The position numbers were made by a program, and so were the translations under genes. Shown one piece after another: positions 40,484 to 49,124 of a DNA stretch of 64,000 bases. Source of the stretch: Winogradskya consettensis (GTDB taxonomy: Bacteria > Actinomycetota > Actinomycetes > Mycobacteriales > Micromonosporaceae); NCBI RefSeq assembly GCF_018332715.1, contig NZ_BOQP01000016.1:124001-188000 (forward strand), read 5' to 3'. Each line of letters starts with the position of its first letter. Position 1 is the stretch's first letter. The notes beneath the pieces are model-generated. The model worked only from the letters and a program-made list of their open reading frames with translations. It searched no databases and was not told where the DNA came from.

Positions 40484-41053
40484 ATGGCGGATCGGAAGAC
40501 GTATCACCACGGGGCGCTGCGGCAGGCGCTGATCGACGGGGCGAAGGAGATCCTCGCCGAGAGCGGGCACGAGCAGTTCAGCCTCAACGAGGTGGCCCGC
40601 CGCGCCGGGGTCAGCACGGCCGCCCCCTACCGGCACTTCACCAACCGCGACGACCTGCTGAGCGCGGTGGCCGAGGAGGGTTACCGGACCCTCGCCGACG
40701 ATCTCGAGAAGGCCACCGGGCTCGTGGGTCTCGGCGGCGCCTACGTGCGGTTCGCGCACGAGCATCCGGGGCTGTTCGTCACGATGTTCCGCAGCCGCCC
40801 GGGCGGTGAGGCCTCCGCGGCGGGCGAGGCGGCGTTCGGGACGCTGCTACGTGCGGTCGTGGCCGCGCAGGAGAGCGGCGAGATCGTCTCCCACGCGTCA
40901 CCGGAGCTCACCGCCCGCTCGATCTGGGCGACGCTGCACGGCCTCGCGGTGCTCCACCTGCAACGCCCGCACGAGCGTTACGGCCTGGGCGGCGAGCCGG
41001 AAGAACTCGCCGCGACCACCCTGTCGGCGTTGCTGGGCGTCAAGCCCGGGTGA
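40484..41053 (+). CDS. TetR-family transcriptional repressor
   Basis: The 189-residue protein has a standard TetR helix-turn-helix (HHGALRQALIDGAKEILAESGHEQFSLNEVARRAGVSTAAPYRHFTNRDDLLSAV, in part) and a TetR_C_33/WHG-type ligand domain (GGAYVRFAHEHPGLFVTMFRS, SIWATLHGLAVLHLQ). The likely operator lies directly upstream. It probably represses itself and the quinone oxidoreductase and responds to a small electrophile. Its stop overlaps the convergent MmyB-type gene by 14 bp. Confidence 0.9.
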   Translation: MADRKTYHHGALRQALIDGAKEILAESGHEQFSLNEVARRAGVSTAAPYRHFTNRDDLLSAVAEEGYRTLADDLEKATGLVGLGGAYVRFAHEHPGLFVTMFRSRPGGEASAAGEAAFGTLLRAVVAAQESGEIVSHASPELTARSIWATLHGLAVLHLQRPHERYGLGGEPEELAATTLSALLGVKPG

Positions 41054-41873
41054 TCAGGGCGTGCAGGCGGGTGAGTGCGGTGGTGGTGTCCGCGGTGGCG
41101 GGGCGCAGGAGCAGCATCCGCTGGCGGGAGAGCGGGCTGAGCATCACGACGCAGTCCAGGTCGAGGCGGCCCACCCGGTCGTCGTGGACCTGTTTCGTCG
41201 CGCAGTGCAGCACCGACACCTCGTGGTCGCCCCACATGGCCGCGAATTCGGCGCTGGCCGTGCTCAGCTGCGCGACCAGCGTGGTGGCCGCGGGATCGCC
41301 GTCGCGGCGGGCGACGATGGTGCGCAGGTCGGCGACGTACGCCCGCCCGGTCTGCTCGTGCTGCTCCTCGGGTTCCAGCTTGAGCCGCCACGCCGGCGAC
41401 GTGAACCACCGCCACACCAGGTTCGGCTCGAAGCCGGGCAGCCCGGCGAACTGCCCGAACAGGGCGACGTTGAGCGTGTTCTGGGCGACCACGGTGCCGA
41501 GCTCGTCGGAGATGAACCCGGGGGTGGTGGCGGCGACCGCGTCGAGGACGCAGAGCAGGCCCGGGTCGACGTAGCCGGCGGGTTCGGGCTGCAGGGGCGC
41601 GGCCTGACCGGCGAGGCGGTAGAGGTGTTCGCGCTGGTCCCCGGTCAGCCGCAGGGCGCGGGACAGGCCGCCCAGGACGGCGGCCGACGGTTTCGGCCCG
41701 CGGCCCTGCTCGATGCGCTCGTAGTAGACCGGGGACATGCTCGCCAGGGTCGCCACCTCGTCGCGGCGCAGCCCCGGGGTGCGACGCCGCCCGATGACGG
41801 CGATGCCCACCGCCGCGGGTGCCAGTGACTCGCGGCGGTGCCGGAGGAAATCCCCCAGCTGGTCGAGGCTCAT
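41040..41873 (-). CDS. XRE regulator with MmyB-type ligand-binding domain
   Basis: The 277-residue protein has an N-terminal helix-turn-helix (LGDFLRHRRESL, TPGLRRDEVATLASMSPVYYERIEQGRGP, in part) and a PAS-like MmyB domain (about 105-270: NTLNVALFGQF, NLVWRWFTSPAWR, VADLRTIVARRDGDPAATTLV) that in characterised relatives binds a fatty acid. The ATG overlaps the TGA of the upstream alpha/beta hydrolase (ATGA), so they are translationally coupled. In this family the regulator usually controls an adjacent SDR or hydrolase, which fits here. Confidence 0.88.
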   Translation of the reverse strand: MSLDQLGDFLRHRRESLAPAAVGIAVIGRRRTPGLRRDEVATLASMSPVYYERIEQGRGPKPSAAVLGGLSRALRLTGDQREHLYRLAGQAAPLQPEPAGYVDPGLLCVLDAVAATTPGFISDELGTVVAQNTLNVALFGQFAGLPGFEPNLVWRWFTSPAWRLKLEPEEQHEQTGRAYVADLRTIVARRDGDPAATTLVAQLSTASAEFAAMWGDHEVSVLHCATKQVHDDRVGRLDLDCVVMLSPLSRQRMLLLRPATADTTTALTRLHALITRA

Positions 41874-42709
41874 GACCTCACTTTAACGATCACCTCGGCG
41901 AGCTCCTCCGGCGCGGACAGGAACGGCGAGTGCGAGGTGGCCAGTTCGACGACCGTCGTGGGCGCGGCGGACACCGCGTCGATCTCCGTGACGAAGCGGC
42001 GCTGCAGGGCTGCCGGGACGGCGCGGTCGCCGGTGCACACGATGTAGGTGTGGGGCACGGATCCGTACCGTGCGGGGGTGATCGGGAAGGTCTCGCCCGG
42101 GATGCCCGCGGGGCCGTCCGGGGTGAGCAGGGCGATCGCCGCGCCGGCCGTAGGCTCGTCGACGTCGTGGTAGAAGGCGTCCCGGGCGGCGGCGTGCCCG
42201 GCCGGGTCGCCCGGGTCCAGCCGCAGGGCCCCGACCACGGCCGGGTCGGCCCGCAGCAGGGCGCCCACCTTCTCGCCCTCGTTCTCCGGGCTCGCGATGT
42301 AGTCGGCGGCCGGGACCCCGCTGACCGGCGCGAACGCGGCGAGATACACGAGCTCGGCGAAGAGCTCGGGGGCCAGCTCCGCCGCGGCGGTGGCGACGAC
42401 CCCGCCCATGCTGTGCGCGACCACGACGCACGGGCGTCCGTTGCCGGCCAGGCGGATCTGCGCGACCAGGTCGCCCGCCGCGGACGAGGCGGTCACCCCG
42501 GCGGACGGCGCGGGCTCGGTCGCGAAGGCCGCCGGGTCGAAGGGCCGGGACCAGCGGGCGCGCGGCGAGCGTGCCTTCAGGCCGTGACCATCGAGGTCGA
42601 CAGCGACGGAGGGTACGCCCGCAGCCGCCAGCTGTCCCGTCAGCCGGCTCCAGCACCAGCTTCCGTGCCACATGCCGTGCACCAGGATGACCGGGTTCTG
42701 TTCGTTCAT
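41870..42709 (-). CDS. Alpha/beta-hydrolase (EstC/methylesterase-like)
   Basis: From the ATG at 42709 (MNEQNPVILVHGMWHGSWCW) the 279-residue protein has the oxyanion HGMWHG motif, the nucleophile elbow AHSMGG with the catalytic serine, and the histidine in ELATSHSPFLSAPEEL. The short lid and HSPF ending resemble plant-type methylesterases/hydroxynitrile-lyase-like hydrolases in bacteria. The substrate is probably a small ester. It is coupled by ATGA overlap to the MmyB-type regulator gene. Confidence 0.87.
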   Translation of the reverse strand: MNEQNPVILVHGMWHGSWCWSRLTGQLAAAGVPSVAVDLDGHGLKARSPRARWSRPFDPAAFATEPAPSAGVTASSAAGDLVAQIRLAGNGRPCVVVAHSMGGVVATAAAELAPELFAELVYLAAFAPVSGVPAADYIASPENEGEKVGALLRADPAVVGALRLDPGDPAGHAAARDAFYHDVDEPTAGAAIALLTPDGPAGIPGETFPITPARYGSVPHTYIVCTGDRAVPAALQRRFVTEIDAVSAAPTTVVELATSHSPFLSAPEELAEVIVKVRS

Positions 42710-42761
42710 GATCAGAACGTAGATTCCGCGCCGCGCGGTAACCACGCACAATCAGTACGGG

Positions 42762-44504
42762 TCAGCGCGACCACGCCGCCCACAATGTCGCGTAGTGGCC
42801 ACCGCGCGCGAGCAGCTCGTCGTGCGTACCCGTCTCCGCGATCCTCCCGTCGGTCAGGACCGCGATGGCGTCGCAGGCACGGGCCTGGGTCAGCCGGTGC
42901 GCCACGACGATCGCGGTGCGTCCGGCGATCAGGGCCGACGCCGCTTCCTCGAGATCACGGGCGCCCGCGCTGCCCGCCTCGGCGGTGGCCTCGTCGAGGA
43001 TGACCACGGGTGGGTCCCGCAGGGCGAGGCGGGCCAGAGCGAGTTGCTGGATCTGCGCGGCGGTCAGCGGGTGCTCGCCGGGGCCGACCAGCGTGTCCAG
43101 GCCCGACGGCAGTGCTTTGACCCAGGTGTCCGCGCGGACGGTCCGCAGCGCCGCGAATATCTGATCGTCACCGCACGGCCCCTTCGCCGCGAACGTGACA
43201 TCGTCGCGCAGCGTCCCCGTGAACACATAGGTCTCCTGCGAGACCACCCCGACCCAGTCACGCAGCGTCCCCGCGTCGAGGTCCTGAATGCCGGTCCCGT
43301 CCAGCGTCAGCGTGCCGGCGGTCGCGGGGAACGTCCCGGCCACCAGGTTCGCCAGGGTCGTCTTCCCGGCCCCGCTGCCGCCGACGAGCGCGAGCGACGT
43401 ACCCGCCGGCACCACGAGGTCGATGCCCCGGAGCACCACCGGCCCCTCGCCGTACGCGTGCCGCACCCCGCTCACCGCGACCGCGACGGACCGCCCAGGG
43501 GCGGCCCGGATTCCCGGCGCGGGCGGCGCCACGAGCAGCACCCCCGCGGTCCGGGCCAGCGAGGCCTGCGCGCGCTGCACGTCGTCGAAGGAGAGCAGCA
43601 GCTCACCCAGCGGCGAGAACAGCCGGTGGAACAACAGCGCGGCAGCCGTCACCGCACCGACCGTCACGACATCCGTGCGGACCAGCCACCACCCGGTCAG
43701 CAGCACCGCGGACAACCCGGCCGCCTCGGCCGCGTTCATCGACTTGCTGAACCAGAGATAACTGCGGGCCGCACGCAGGGCCACGCTCAGATTGTCCTGC
43801 GAGGCCGCCTCGAGCCGCCGCGTCTGCAGCGCCGCCATCCCGTACGCGTGCACGGTGGATCTGCCGTGCAACGACTCCAGCATGACCCGTCCCCGTTCGG
43901 CGGCCAGCCTGCGCTCCGTGGCGTAGAGCAGCGCCGCCCGGGGCAGGTAGGCCCGCAGGCTGAGCCCGTAGATCGGGAACACCACGACGAAAGCCAGCGC
44001 CAGCCGCCAGTCCAGCGCGAGGAACCCCACCGCCGACAGCACCACGGTGACACCCGCGCTCAGGACCTGCGCCACCACCGGCACAGCCGCGACGAAGTCC
44101 TCCAGATCCTCGGTCACCCGGGACGACACCTCGCCGCCGCCGACGTTCTCCAGCAGCGCCGGTGGCAGCCCGAGCGTGCGCTCCACGACCTTCTCGCGCA
44201 GGTCGGCCGCGATCAGTGACCCGAGCCGCTCATTGCCGCGCAGGGCCAGCGCGGAGCAGACCGCCCCGGCCAGAACAGCCCCGGCCAGGACCAGGATCAA
44301 CTCATACGGGTACGCACCCCCGCCCCGAACCGCGTCCACCACCCGCCCCAGCACCAACGGCACGGTGACGGTGGCGGCGGCCCCGAGCCCGGTCCACCCG
44401 AACGCGAGCCAGGCCGCCCCGGGATGCGCCCGGACTGACTCCCCGAGCACCGCCGAACTCTCCCGCGCGGTGGCGATGGGCAGCGTGTGGGTGCTGGTCG
44501 TCAT
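42762..44504 (-). CDS. ABC exporter half-transporter with intact Walker A but degenerate signature
   Basis: The 580-residue protein has six membrane helices (about 30-310) and an ATPase domain (about 345-575). Walker A is intact (GGSGAGKTT), Walker B reads VVILDEA, and the switch histidine is in IVVAHRL. The signature LSGGQ is replaced by LTAAQ and the D-loop by EAGSAG. It overlaps by 4 bp with the upstream gene (44501-45304), whose ATPase domain shows the reverse pattern. Together they form a heterodimeric exporter with one working composite ATP site. The substrate (lipid, peptide or drug) is unknown. Confidence 0.87.
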   Translation of the reverse strand: MTTSTHTLPIATARESSAVLGESVRAHPGAAWLAFGWTGLGAAATVTVPLVLGRVVDAVRGGGAYPYELILVLAGAVLAGAVCSALALRGNERLGSLIAADLREKVVERTLGLPPALLENVGGGEVSSRVTEDLEDFVAAVPVVAQVLSAGVTVVLSAVGFLALDWRLALAFVVVFPIYGLSLRAYLPRAALLYATERRLAAERGRVMLESLHGRSTVHAYGMAALQTRRLEAASQDNLSVALRAARSYLWFSKSMNAAEAAGLSAVLLTGWWLVRTDVVTVGAVTAAALLFHRLFSPLGELLLSFDDVQRAQASLARTAGVLLVAPPAPGIRAAPGRSVAVAVSGVRHAYGEGPVVLRGIDLVVPAGTSLALVGGSGAGKTTLANLVAGTFPATAGTLTLDGTGIQDLDAGTLRDWVGVVSQETYVFTGTLRDDVTFAAKGPCGDDQIFAALRTVRADTWVKALPSGLDTLVGPGEHPLTAAQIQQLALARLALRDPPVVILDEATAEAGSAGARDLEEAASALIAGRTAIVVAHRLTQARACDAIAVLTDGRIAETGTHDELLARGGHYATLWAAWSR

Positions 44505-45304
44505 CGCAGCACCGCCTCGGCATAGTCGGCGTCCCCGGCCAGCCGGGCATGCGTATCCGTTATGGGTGGCCGGTCGCCGGGGAAGAACACCACCCGGTCG
44601 CAGCGGGCGAGCAGCGGCGGCGAGGTACAGACGACAACCGTGGTGCCACCCGCACCACCACCTGCGCTCGCACCACCATCGGCCGCGTCCCGGCGCAGCG
44701 CGGCCAGCCCCTCGGCCACCGCGTCCTCGGTGACGGCGTCCACCGCGGTGAGCGGGTCGCGCAGCACCAGCACCGGTGGCCGGGCGGCGAGAGCACGGGC
44801 CAGCGCGACCCGTTGCCGCTGCCCGCCGGAGAGGTTTACGCCACCGTTGAGAAGCGCGGTGCTCACCTCCGCCGCCTGCGCCGCGGCGAGCGCCCGGGAC
44901 GGGTCCCCACCCCGGCCGGTGTCGAGGGCCTCCGCCAGGCTCCGTCCGAACAGGTGCACCGCGTGCGGCTCCACGAGTACCCCCGGACCGCGCAGCGACT
45001 CGATCACGGAGTCCGCCACCTCCGGTCGCACGCTGACGACACCGAGCAACTCACCCGCCCGCACGTCAACCTCGATGCCCCCACCTCGGAGCCGCACTTC
45101 CCCCTCGACCGCGCGGCTTGACAGGTCCGCTGTGCTCGCCCGTTCCACGCGGTCCAGCAGGGCGGCGACCCGGGCCGCACCGGCGCGGGCGATCGCGGCG
45201 AGTTTGATGCCGGCGGTGAGACGCTGGACCGGTTCGCCGGCGAAGGAGGCCATGGCGACCACGGTGATGAGCTCGCCGACCGTGATCCGCCCGGAGAGCG
45301 TCAT
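44501..45304 (-). CDS. ABC exporter: last membrane helix and degenerate ATPase domain (second piece of split gene)
   Basis: The 267-residue protein starts at ATG 45304 overlapping the TGA of the upstream piece. It begins with what should be the last membrane helices of an exporter (ITVGELITVVAMASFAGEPVQRL) and continues into an ATPase domain. The P-loop region reads GVVSVRPEVADS, with no GKS/T. The signature is intact (NLSGGQRQR), Walker B reads VLVLRDP with Arg for the usual acidic residue, and the H-loop histidine is serine (VVVCTSPP). Alone it cannot hydrolyse ATP, but it can supply the signature motif to the partner's Walker A. Intact relatives are single polypeptides. Confidence 0.78.
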   Translation of the reverse strand: MTLSGRITVGELITVVAMASFAGEPVQRLTAGIKLAAIARAGAARVAALLDRVERASTADLSSRAVEGEVRLRGGGIEVDVRAGELLGVVSVRPEVADSVIESLRGPGVLVEPHAVHLFGRSLAEALDTGRGGDPSRALAAAQAAEVSTALLNGGVNLSGGQRQRVALARALAARPPVLVLRDPLTAVDAVTEDAVAEGLAALRRDAADGGASAGGGAGGTTVVVCTSPPLLARCDRVVFFPGDRPPITDTHARLAGDADYAEAVLR

Positions 45305-46080
45305 CGCCCCGCGGCGGCAGCGGTCCCCACCAGCACGATTCCCGTGGCGACCTGCCCGGCACCCTCCACCGCGGCCGTCGCCGTGGCGCCCCGCAGCGCG
45401 GCGTCCAGCGACTCCCCGCTCGCCCGGCGATAGCGCCGGATCGCTTGAGGGACACCACCGAAGCCCCGCAACGGCCGTAACCCGTGCACGAGCTCGGCAG
45501 CGAGCGCGGCGGCCAGCCCGGAGCTCTGCTGGCGCGCGGCGATCCGGCGTTCCACCAGGGGACTGATCCGGTCGATCCCCACGGTGAGCACGGGTACGCC
45601 CACGGCGATGCCGATCCCGAGCCAGGGGTCGACGCCCAGCAGCACCACCACCGTCACGATCACGGCGGCGGCTCCCGAGACCACGTTCACCACCGCGCGC
45701 AGGACGTCCGCGGTGCCCTTGGCGTCGGAGACGAGGACGTTGGCGAGGTCCCCGGAGCGGCGGCCCGCGCCCGCGTGCGGATCGGTGAGGATCGCGGCGG
45801 TCGCGCGTACCCGCAGATCGTGGGCCTCGGTGGCGGTCGCCGCGGTGAGCTGCCAGAAAGTGGTGCCACCGCCGCTCGCCAGGATGGTGAACAGCACCAG
45901 GATCGCGCCGACCGCCACCAGGATCGAGGTGACGGACCCGCCGTTCACCGCGCGGTCGACGGCCAGGCCGATGGCCAGGGGGACCAGCGCCTCGCAGATC
46001 TGGTGCCCGGTCGACGCCGCGCAGGCCAGGGCGAGCGGGCGGGCCCGGCGCCGCAGCACGCCGGTGAGGAGGGATCGCAT
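45301..46080 (-). CDS. ABC exporter transmembrane piece (first piece of split gene)
   Basis: The 259-residue protein holds the first five or so helices of an ABC exporter transmembrane domain (LALACAASTGHQICEALVPLAIGLAV, in part; SILVAVGAILVLFTILAS; VVSGAAAVIVTVVVLLGVDPWLGIGIAVGVPV, in part) with the intracellular loop DLRVRATAAILTDP. It ends at GTAAAAGR followed by TGA, exactly where relatives continue into helix 6, and the next gene starts by ATGA overlap in the -1 frame. This is a frameshift split of one gene or a working two-piece subunit. The start at ATG 46080 has a poorly spaced GAGGG. Confidence 0.72.
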   Translation of the reverse strand: MRSLLTGVLRRRARPLALACAASTGHQICEALVPLAIGLAVDRAVNGGSVTSILVAVGAILVLFTILASGGGTTFWQLTAATATEAHDLRVRATAAILTDPHAGAGRRSGDLANVLVSDAKGTADVLRAVVNVVSGAAAVIVTVVVLLGVDPWLGIGIAVGVPVLTVGIDRISPLVERRIAARQQSSGLAAALAAELVHGLRPLRGFGGVPQAIRRYRRASGESLDAALRGATATAAVEGAGQVATGIVLVGTAAAAGR

Positions 46081-46091
46081 GCCCTCGGACG

Positions 46092-47138
46092 TTAGGAACG
46101 ATGCGGCGGGTGCTCCAACGCTTCGGCCGGACCCGAATCGTCCGTGAACTGGGCGAGCAGGGCGGCGCCGGCGGGCTCGAGCTCGTAGAGCACGTGCCGG
46201 CCGGTGCGGGAGCGCGCGACGGCCCCCGTCTCCAGCAGCGAGCTGAGCTGCTCGGAGACGGTGCTGGGGGACAGGCCCAGCGTGGCGGCGAGCGCGGTGG
46301 TCGTCGCCGGTTCGGTCAACGCCCGCAGCACCCCGGCCCGCCCGGGCCCGATCAGCTGGGCCAGCCGGTCCCGCGCGGGTCGCACCGGTTTGCGGGCCAG
46401 CACCGCCGCGCCCCGGGCCTGGTAGGTCACCATCAGGATCTCGGGATGGTCCGTGGACACGCTCGGCCGGTCCTGCGCGAGGATCAGCGGCACCAGCAGC
46501 AGCCGCTTGTCGTGCGCGGGCAGCACCGACTCGCGCCGCTTCGGCAGGGACAGCACCGGCCGGTCCCAGCGGGCCACCCAGCGCAGACCGGTCAGGACCG
46601 CCTCGGGGCCGTGCGCGGCGAGCGTACGCGCGCGGAGCAGCACTTCCTCGTCCAGCGCGGCCCGCATCACCGGCCAGTACGGCGCGAGCGCCCCCGCCCA
46701 GAACGCCAGCATGGCGTCGGCGAGGAGGGTGAACGCGCGCTCCCCGTCGTACATGTAGGGCTTCAAAAAGCTTGGCAGTCCTTCGGGGTAGTGCGTGGTG
46801 AACTGCTCCTCGACGGTCTCGTGCGCCGTCGCGCGCAGCAGCTCCACCTGCTCGGCCAGTGCCGGCCGGGCTCCGATCGGCACGTGCGTGAAGAGATCCG
46901 GCGTCTTGCGGGCGTGCTCGGTGCCGTAGAGCTCGGCATAGACCCGCAGCGGCGCGGTCTCCGGGACGTCCCGCAGGACCTGACGGGCACGATCGACCCA
47001 CTCGGTGTACGGCCAGGGCGCCCGCTCGTTCGCCCGCTCACGATGCACCAGCTCGAGCCCGGCGACCAGCTCGTTGAGCGGGCTCAACGCGATCCGGGTG
47101 CGGTCGAGCGTCGACTCGCCGAGCTGAATGCGGATCAC
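46092..47138 (-). CDS. ArsR-like winged-helix regulator with DUF5937-type N-terminus
   Basis: The GTG at 47138 follows AAGGGGG. The 348-residue protein has a long N-terminal region (about 1-240: DRTRIALSPLNELVAGLELVHR, HYPEGLPSFLKPYMYDGERAF, GTGLRWVARWDRPVLSLP-like) and a C-terminal winged helix (GRAGVLRALTEPATTTALAATLGLSPSTVSEQLSSLLETGAVARSRTGRHVLYEL, in part). Such proteins repress neighbouring ABC transporter genes; here it lies 11 bp upstream of the exporter genes on the same strand, so autoregulation of the exporter operon is likely. The ligand is unknown. Confidence 0.83.
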   Translation of the reverse strand: MIRIQLGESTLDRTRIALSPLNELVAGLELVHRERANERAPWPYTEWVDRARQVLRDVPETAPLRVYAELYGTEHARKTPDLFTHVPIGARPALAEQVELLRATAHETVEEQFTTHYPEGLPSFLKPYMYDGERAFTLLADAMLAFWAGALAPYWPVMRAALDEEVLLRARTLAAHGPEAVLTGLRWVARWDRPVLSLPKRRESVLPAHDKRLLLVPLILAQDRPSVSTDHPEILMVTYQARGAAVLARKPVRPARDRLAQLIGPGRAGVLRALTEPATTTALAATLGLSPSTVSEQLSSLLETGAVARSRTGRHVLYELEPAGAALLAQFTDDSGPAEALEHPPHRS

Positions 47139-47151
47139 TCATTCCCCCTTT

Positions 47152-47925
47152 TCATTCTCCGCGGAAGATCGGCTCGCGGCGCTGCAGGCTGGCGGCGATG
47201 CCCTCCGCGCTGTCCCGCGTCTGCCAGAGCTTCGCCTGCTCGGCCAGCTCGTGCTCCATCGCTGCGCGCGCCCGCTGCGGCAGGTCGCCACGCAAGCTTT
47301 CCCGCATCGACCGTACGGCCAGAGGCGCCGCCACCGCGAACGACCGCGCCCACTCCATCGCGGTCTCCCGAACCGTGCCCGGCGCAGCCAGCCGATCGGC
47401 GAGCCCCGCGGCGACCGCTTCCTCCCCGCCGACCCGCCGCCCCGTGAGCAGCATGTCCCCGGCCAGCTGCGGCCCCACCAGCCGCGGCAGCGTGACACTG
47501 AGCCCGAACCCCTGCGGAAACCCCAGCCGCGCGAAGTTGGCGACGAACCGCGTCGCCGCCTCGGCCACCCGGAAATCCGCCACGCACGCCAGCCCGAGCC
47601 CGCCACCCACCGCCGTACCCTGCACCGCCGCGATCATCGGCACCCGCACCTCGAACAGCGGCGCCGCCCGCCGGTACAACCGCCCCGCCGCGGACGCAGG
47701 ATCCCCCGCGAAATCCGCCGTCGCAAAATCCGCGCCGGCACAGAAATGCCTCCCCTGCGACGCCAGCACGATGACCCGGCAGCCCGGATCCTCCCCGAGC
47801 GTGCCCGTCGCCTCGACGAGCTCACCGATGAGCCGCTCGTCGAAATGATTGTTCGGCGCCCGCCGGATCTCCACCAGCGCCACGCCCGCCCCGACCGAAA
47901 CCGACAACTCGCCGCTGTGCGCCAC
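47152..47925 (-). CDS. Enoyl-CoA hydratase/isomerase-family protein
   Basis: The 257-residue protein from GTG 47925 (AGAGAGG upstream) has the crotonase fold: VALVEIRRAPNNHFDE, SQGRHFCAGADF for CoA oxyanion binding, and AAVQGTAVGGGLGLACVADFRVAE with ARLGFPQGFGLSVTLPRLVG. One catalytic acid position (in the RLGFPQGFGLSVTLPRLVG helix) lacks the usual Glu of true hydratases (typically GLxPE/PGxGGT), so it may be an isomerase or another crotonase reaction. It is 13 bp from the ArsR-like gene on the same strand, an unusual partner for an exporter operon. Confidence 0.83.
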   Translation of the reverse strand: MAHSGELSVSVGAGVALVEIRRAPNNHFDERLIGELVEATGTLGEDPGCRVIVLASQGRHFCAGADFATADFAGDPASAAGRLYRRAAPLFEVRVPMIAAVQGTAVGGGLGLACVADFRVAEAATRFVANFARLGFPQGFGLSVTLPRLVGPQLAGDMLLTGRRVGGEEAVAAGLADRLAAPGTVRETAMEWARSFAVAAPLAVRSMRESLRGDLPQRARAAMEHELAEQAKLWQTRDSAEGIAASLQRREPIFRGE

Positions 47926-48099
47926 AGATCCCTCTCTCGTCAGCCGGGCAATTCCGCCGATCGATCTTCACACGCGCAGCAGACCCGGGACCCGCCGGGA
48001 CATCTTCCGGCGACGCTGGTGATGAGAGCGGTCTCGCCCGTACCGTGCGACGCGCTGGGCCAGGTCAACGGCTCATCCTGCGTACGAGGCGAGGCACCG

Positions 48100-49086
48100 A
48101 TGGAAAGCATCACCAAGAACCGGCAGTCCCTGGACACCCTGCGCGCCATGATCGACAGGGCGTACGGCCTGGACCAGGTCCCCGAGGACGGCGATCGGGT
48201 GCACGAGCTGGGACACGGCTGGTTCAACGTGGCGTACCGGATCCGGCTGCGGGACGGCACCGGGGTGGTGCTCAAGATCGCGCCGCCGCCGCACATCGAG
48301 GTGATGACCTACGAGCGCGGCGCGATGGAGATCGAGTTGGCATCGCTGCGGCTCATCGCCGAACGCACCGGCGTGCCGGTCCCGCACGTCGACTACGCCG
48401 ACCGCAGCCACGAACTCTGCGACGCCGACTGGTTCTTCATGCCCTACATCGACGCGGACAACTTCGGCATCGTGAAGGACAGCCTGAGCGCAGCCGACCG
48501 CGACAGCTACAACGAGGCGCTCGGTGCGGCGAACCGTGAGCTCAACAGCATCCGCGGCGCGGCTTTCGGCCCGATCACCGGGCCCGGCGATCCGACCTGG
48601 CGGGGGTGCTTCACCCGCATGATCGGCGACGTCCTGGCCGACGGGCAACGCCGATCCGTCGACATCGGCTACGACTACGACCTGATCCGCGACCTGATCG
48701 CCGGGAACCAGGACTGCCTGGACGAGGTGACCGAGCCCCGGTTCGTCGAGTGGGACCTGTGGGACAGCAACGTCATGATCCGCGACGGGAAGATCGTCGC
48801 GATCATCGACCACGAACGCGCGTTCTACGGCGACCCGCTCATGGAGGCCGGCTTCACCGCCGTCGATCTGCCCGCGTTCGGCGACCCCGCGGCGTTCCTG
48901 CGCGGGTACGGCCACGCCGGACTCACCGCCGGTGATCGGCAGCGCCGCAGGCTCTACACCCTCTACCTGGTTCTCATCATGATCATCGAGACCGTTTACC
49001 GCGGCCACACCGACACCGTGCAGTACGACTGGGCCCGCGAGCGCCTGCACGAGGTCATGGCTCTGTTCGGCCGGGAATCCCGCTGA
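48100..49086 (+). CDS. Aminoglycoside phosphotransferase-family kinase
   Basis: ATG 48100 is preceded by GAGGCGAGG. The 328-residue protein has the APH/ChoK kinase fold: glycine-rich region LGHGWFNVAYRI, the ATP-binding lysine in GVVLKIAPPP, the catalytic loop VEWDLWDSNVMI (HGDLHxGN type with Trp-Asp-Leu-Trp) and the metal-binding IIDHERAFYGDP (DFG-like). The family includes antibiotic, choline, homoserine and methylthioribose kinases; the lack of the usual His-Gly-Asp makes an antibiotic substrate uncertain. The MATE transporter gene follows 38 bp later, so kinase and efflux may be an export or resistance pair. Confidence 0.78.
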   Translation: MESITKNRQSLDTLRAMIDRAYGLDQVPEDGDRVHELGHGWFNVAYRIRLRDGTGVVLKIAPPPHIEVMTYERGAMEIELASLRLIAERTGVPVPHVDYADRSHELCDADWFFMPYIDADNFGIVKDSLSAADRDSYNEALGAANRELNSIRGAAFGPITGPGDPTWRGCFTRMIGDVLADGQRRSVDIGYDYDLIRDLIAGNQDCLDEVTEPRFVEWDLWDSNVMIRDGKIVAIIDHERAFYGDPLMEAGFTAVDLPAFGDPAAFLRGYGHAGLTAGDRQRRRLYTLYLVLIMIIETVYRGHTDTVQYDWARERLHEVMALFGRESR

Positions 49087-49124
49087 GCCGCTCCACCCGC
49101 CGGCCCCCGGCCGAGACCACGGCG

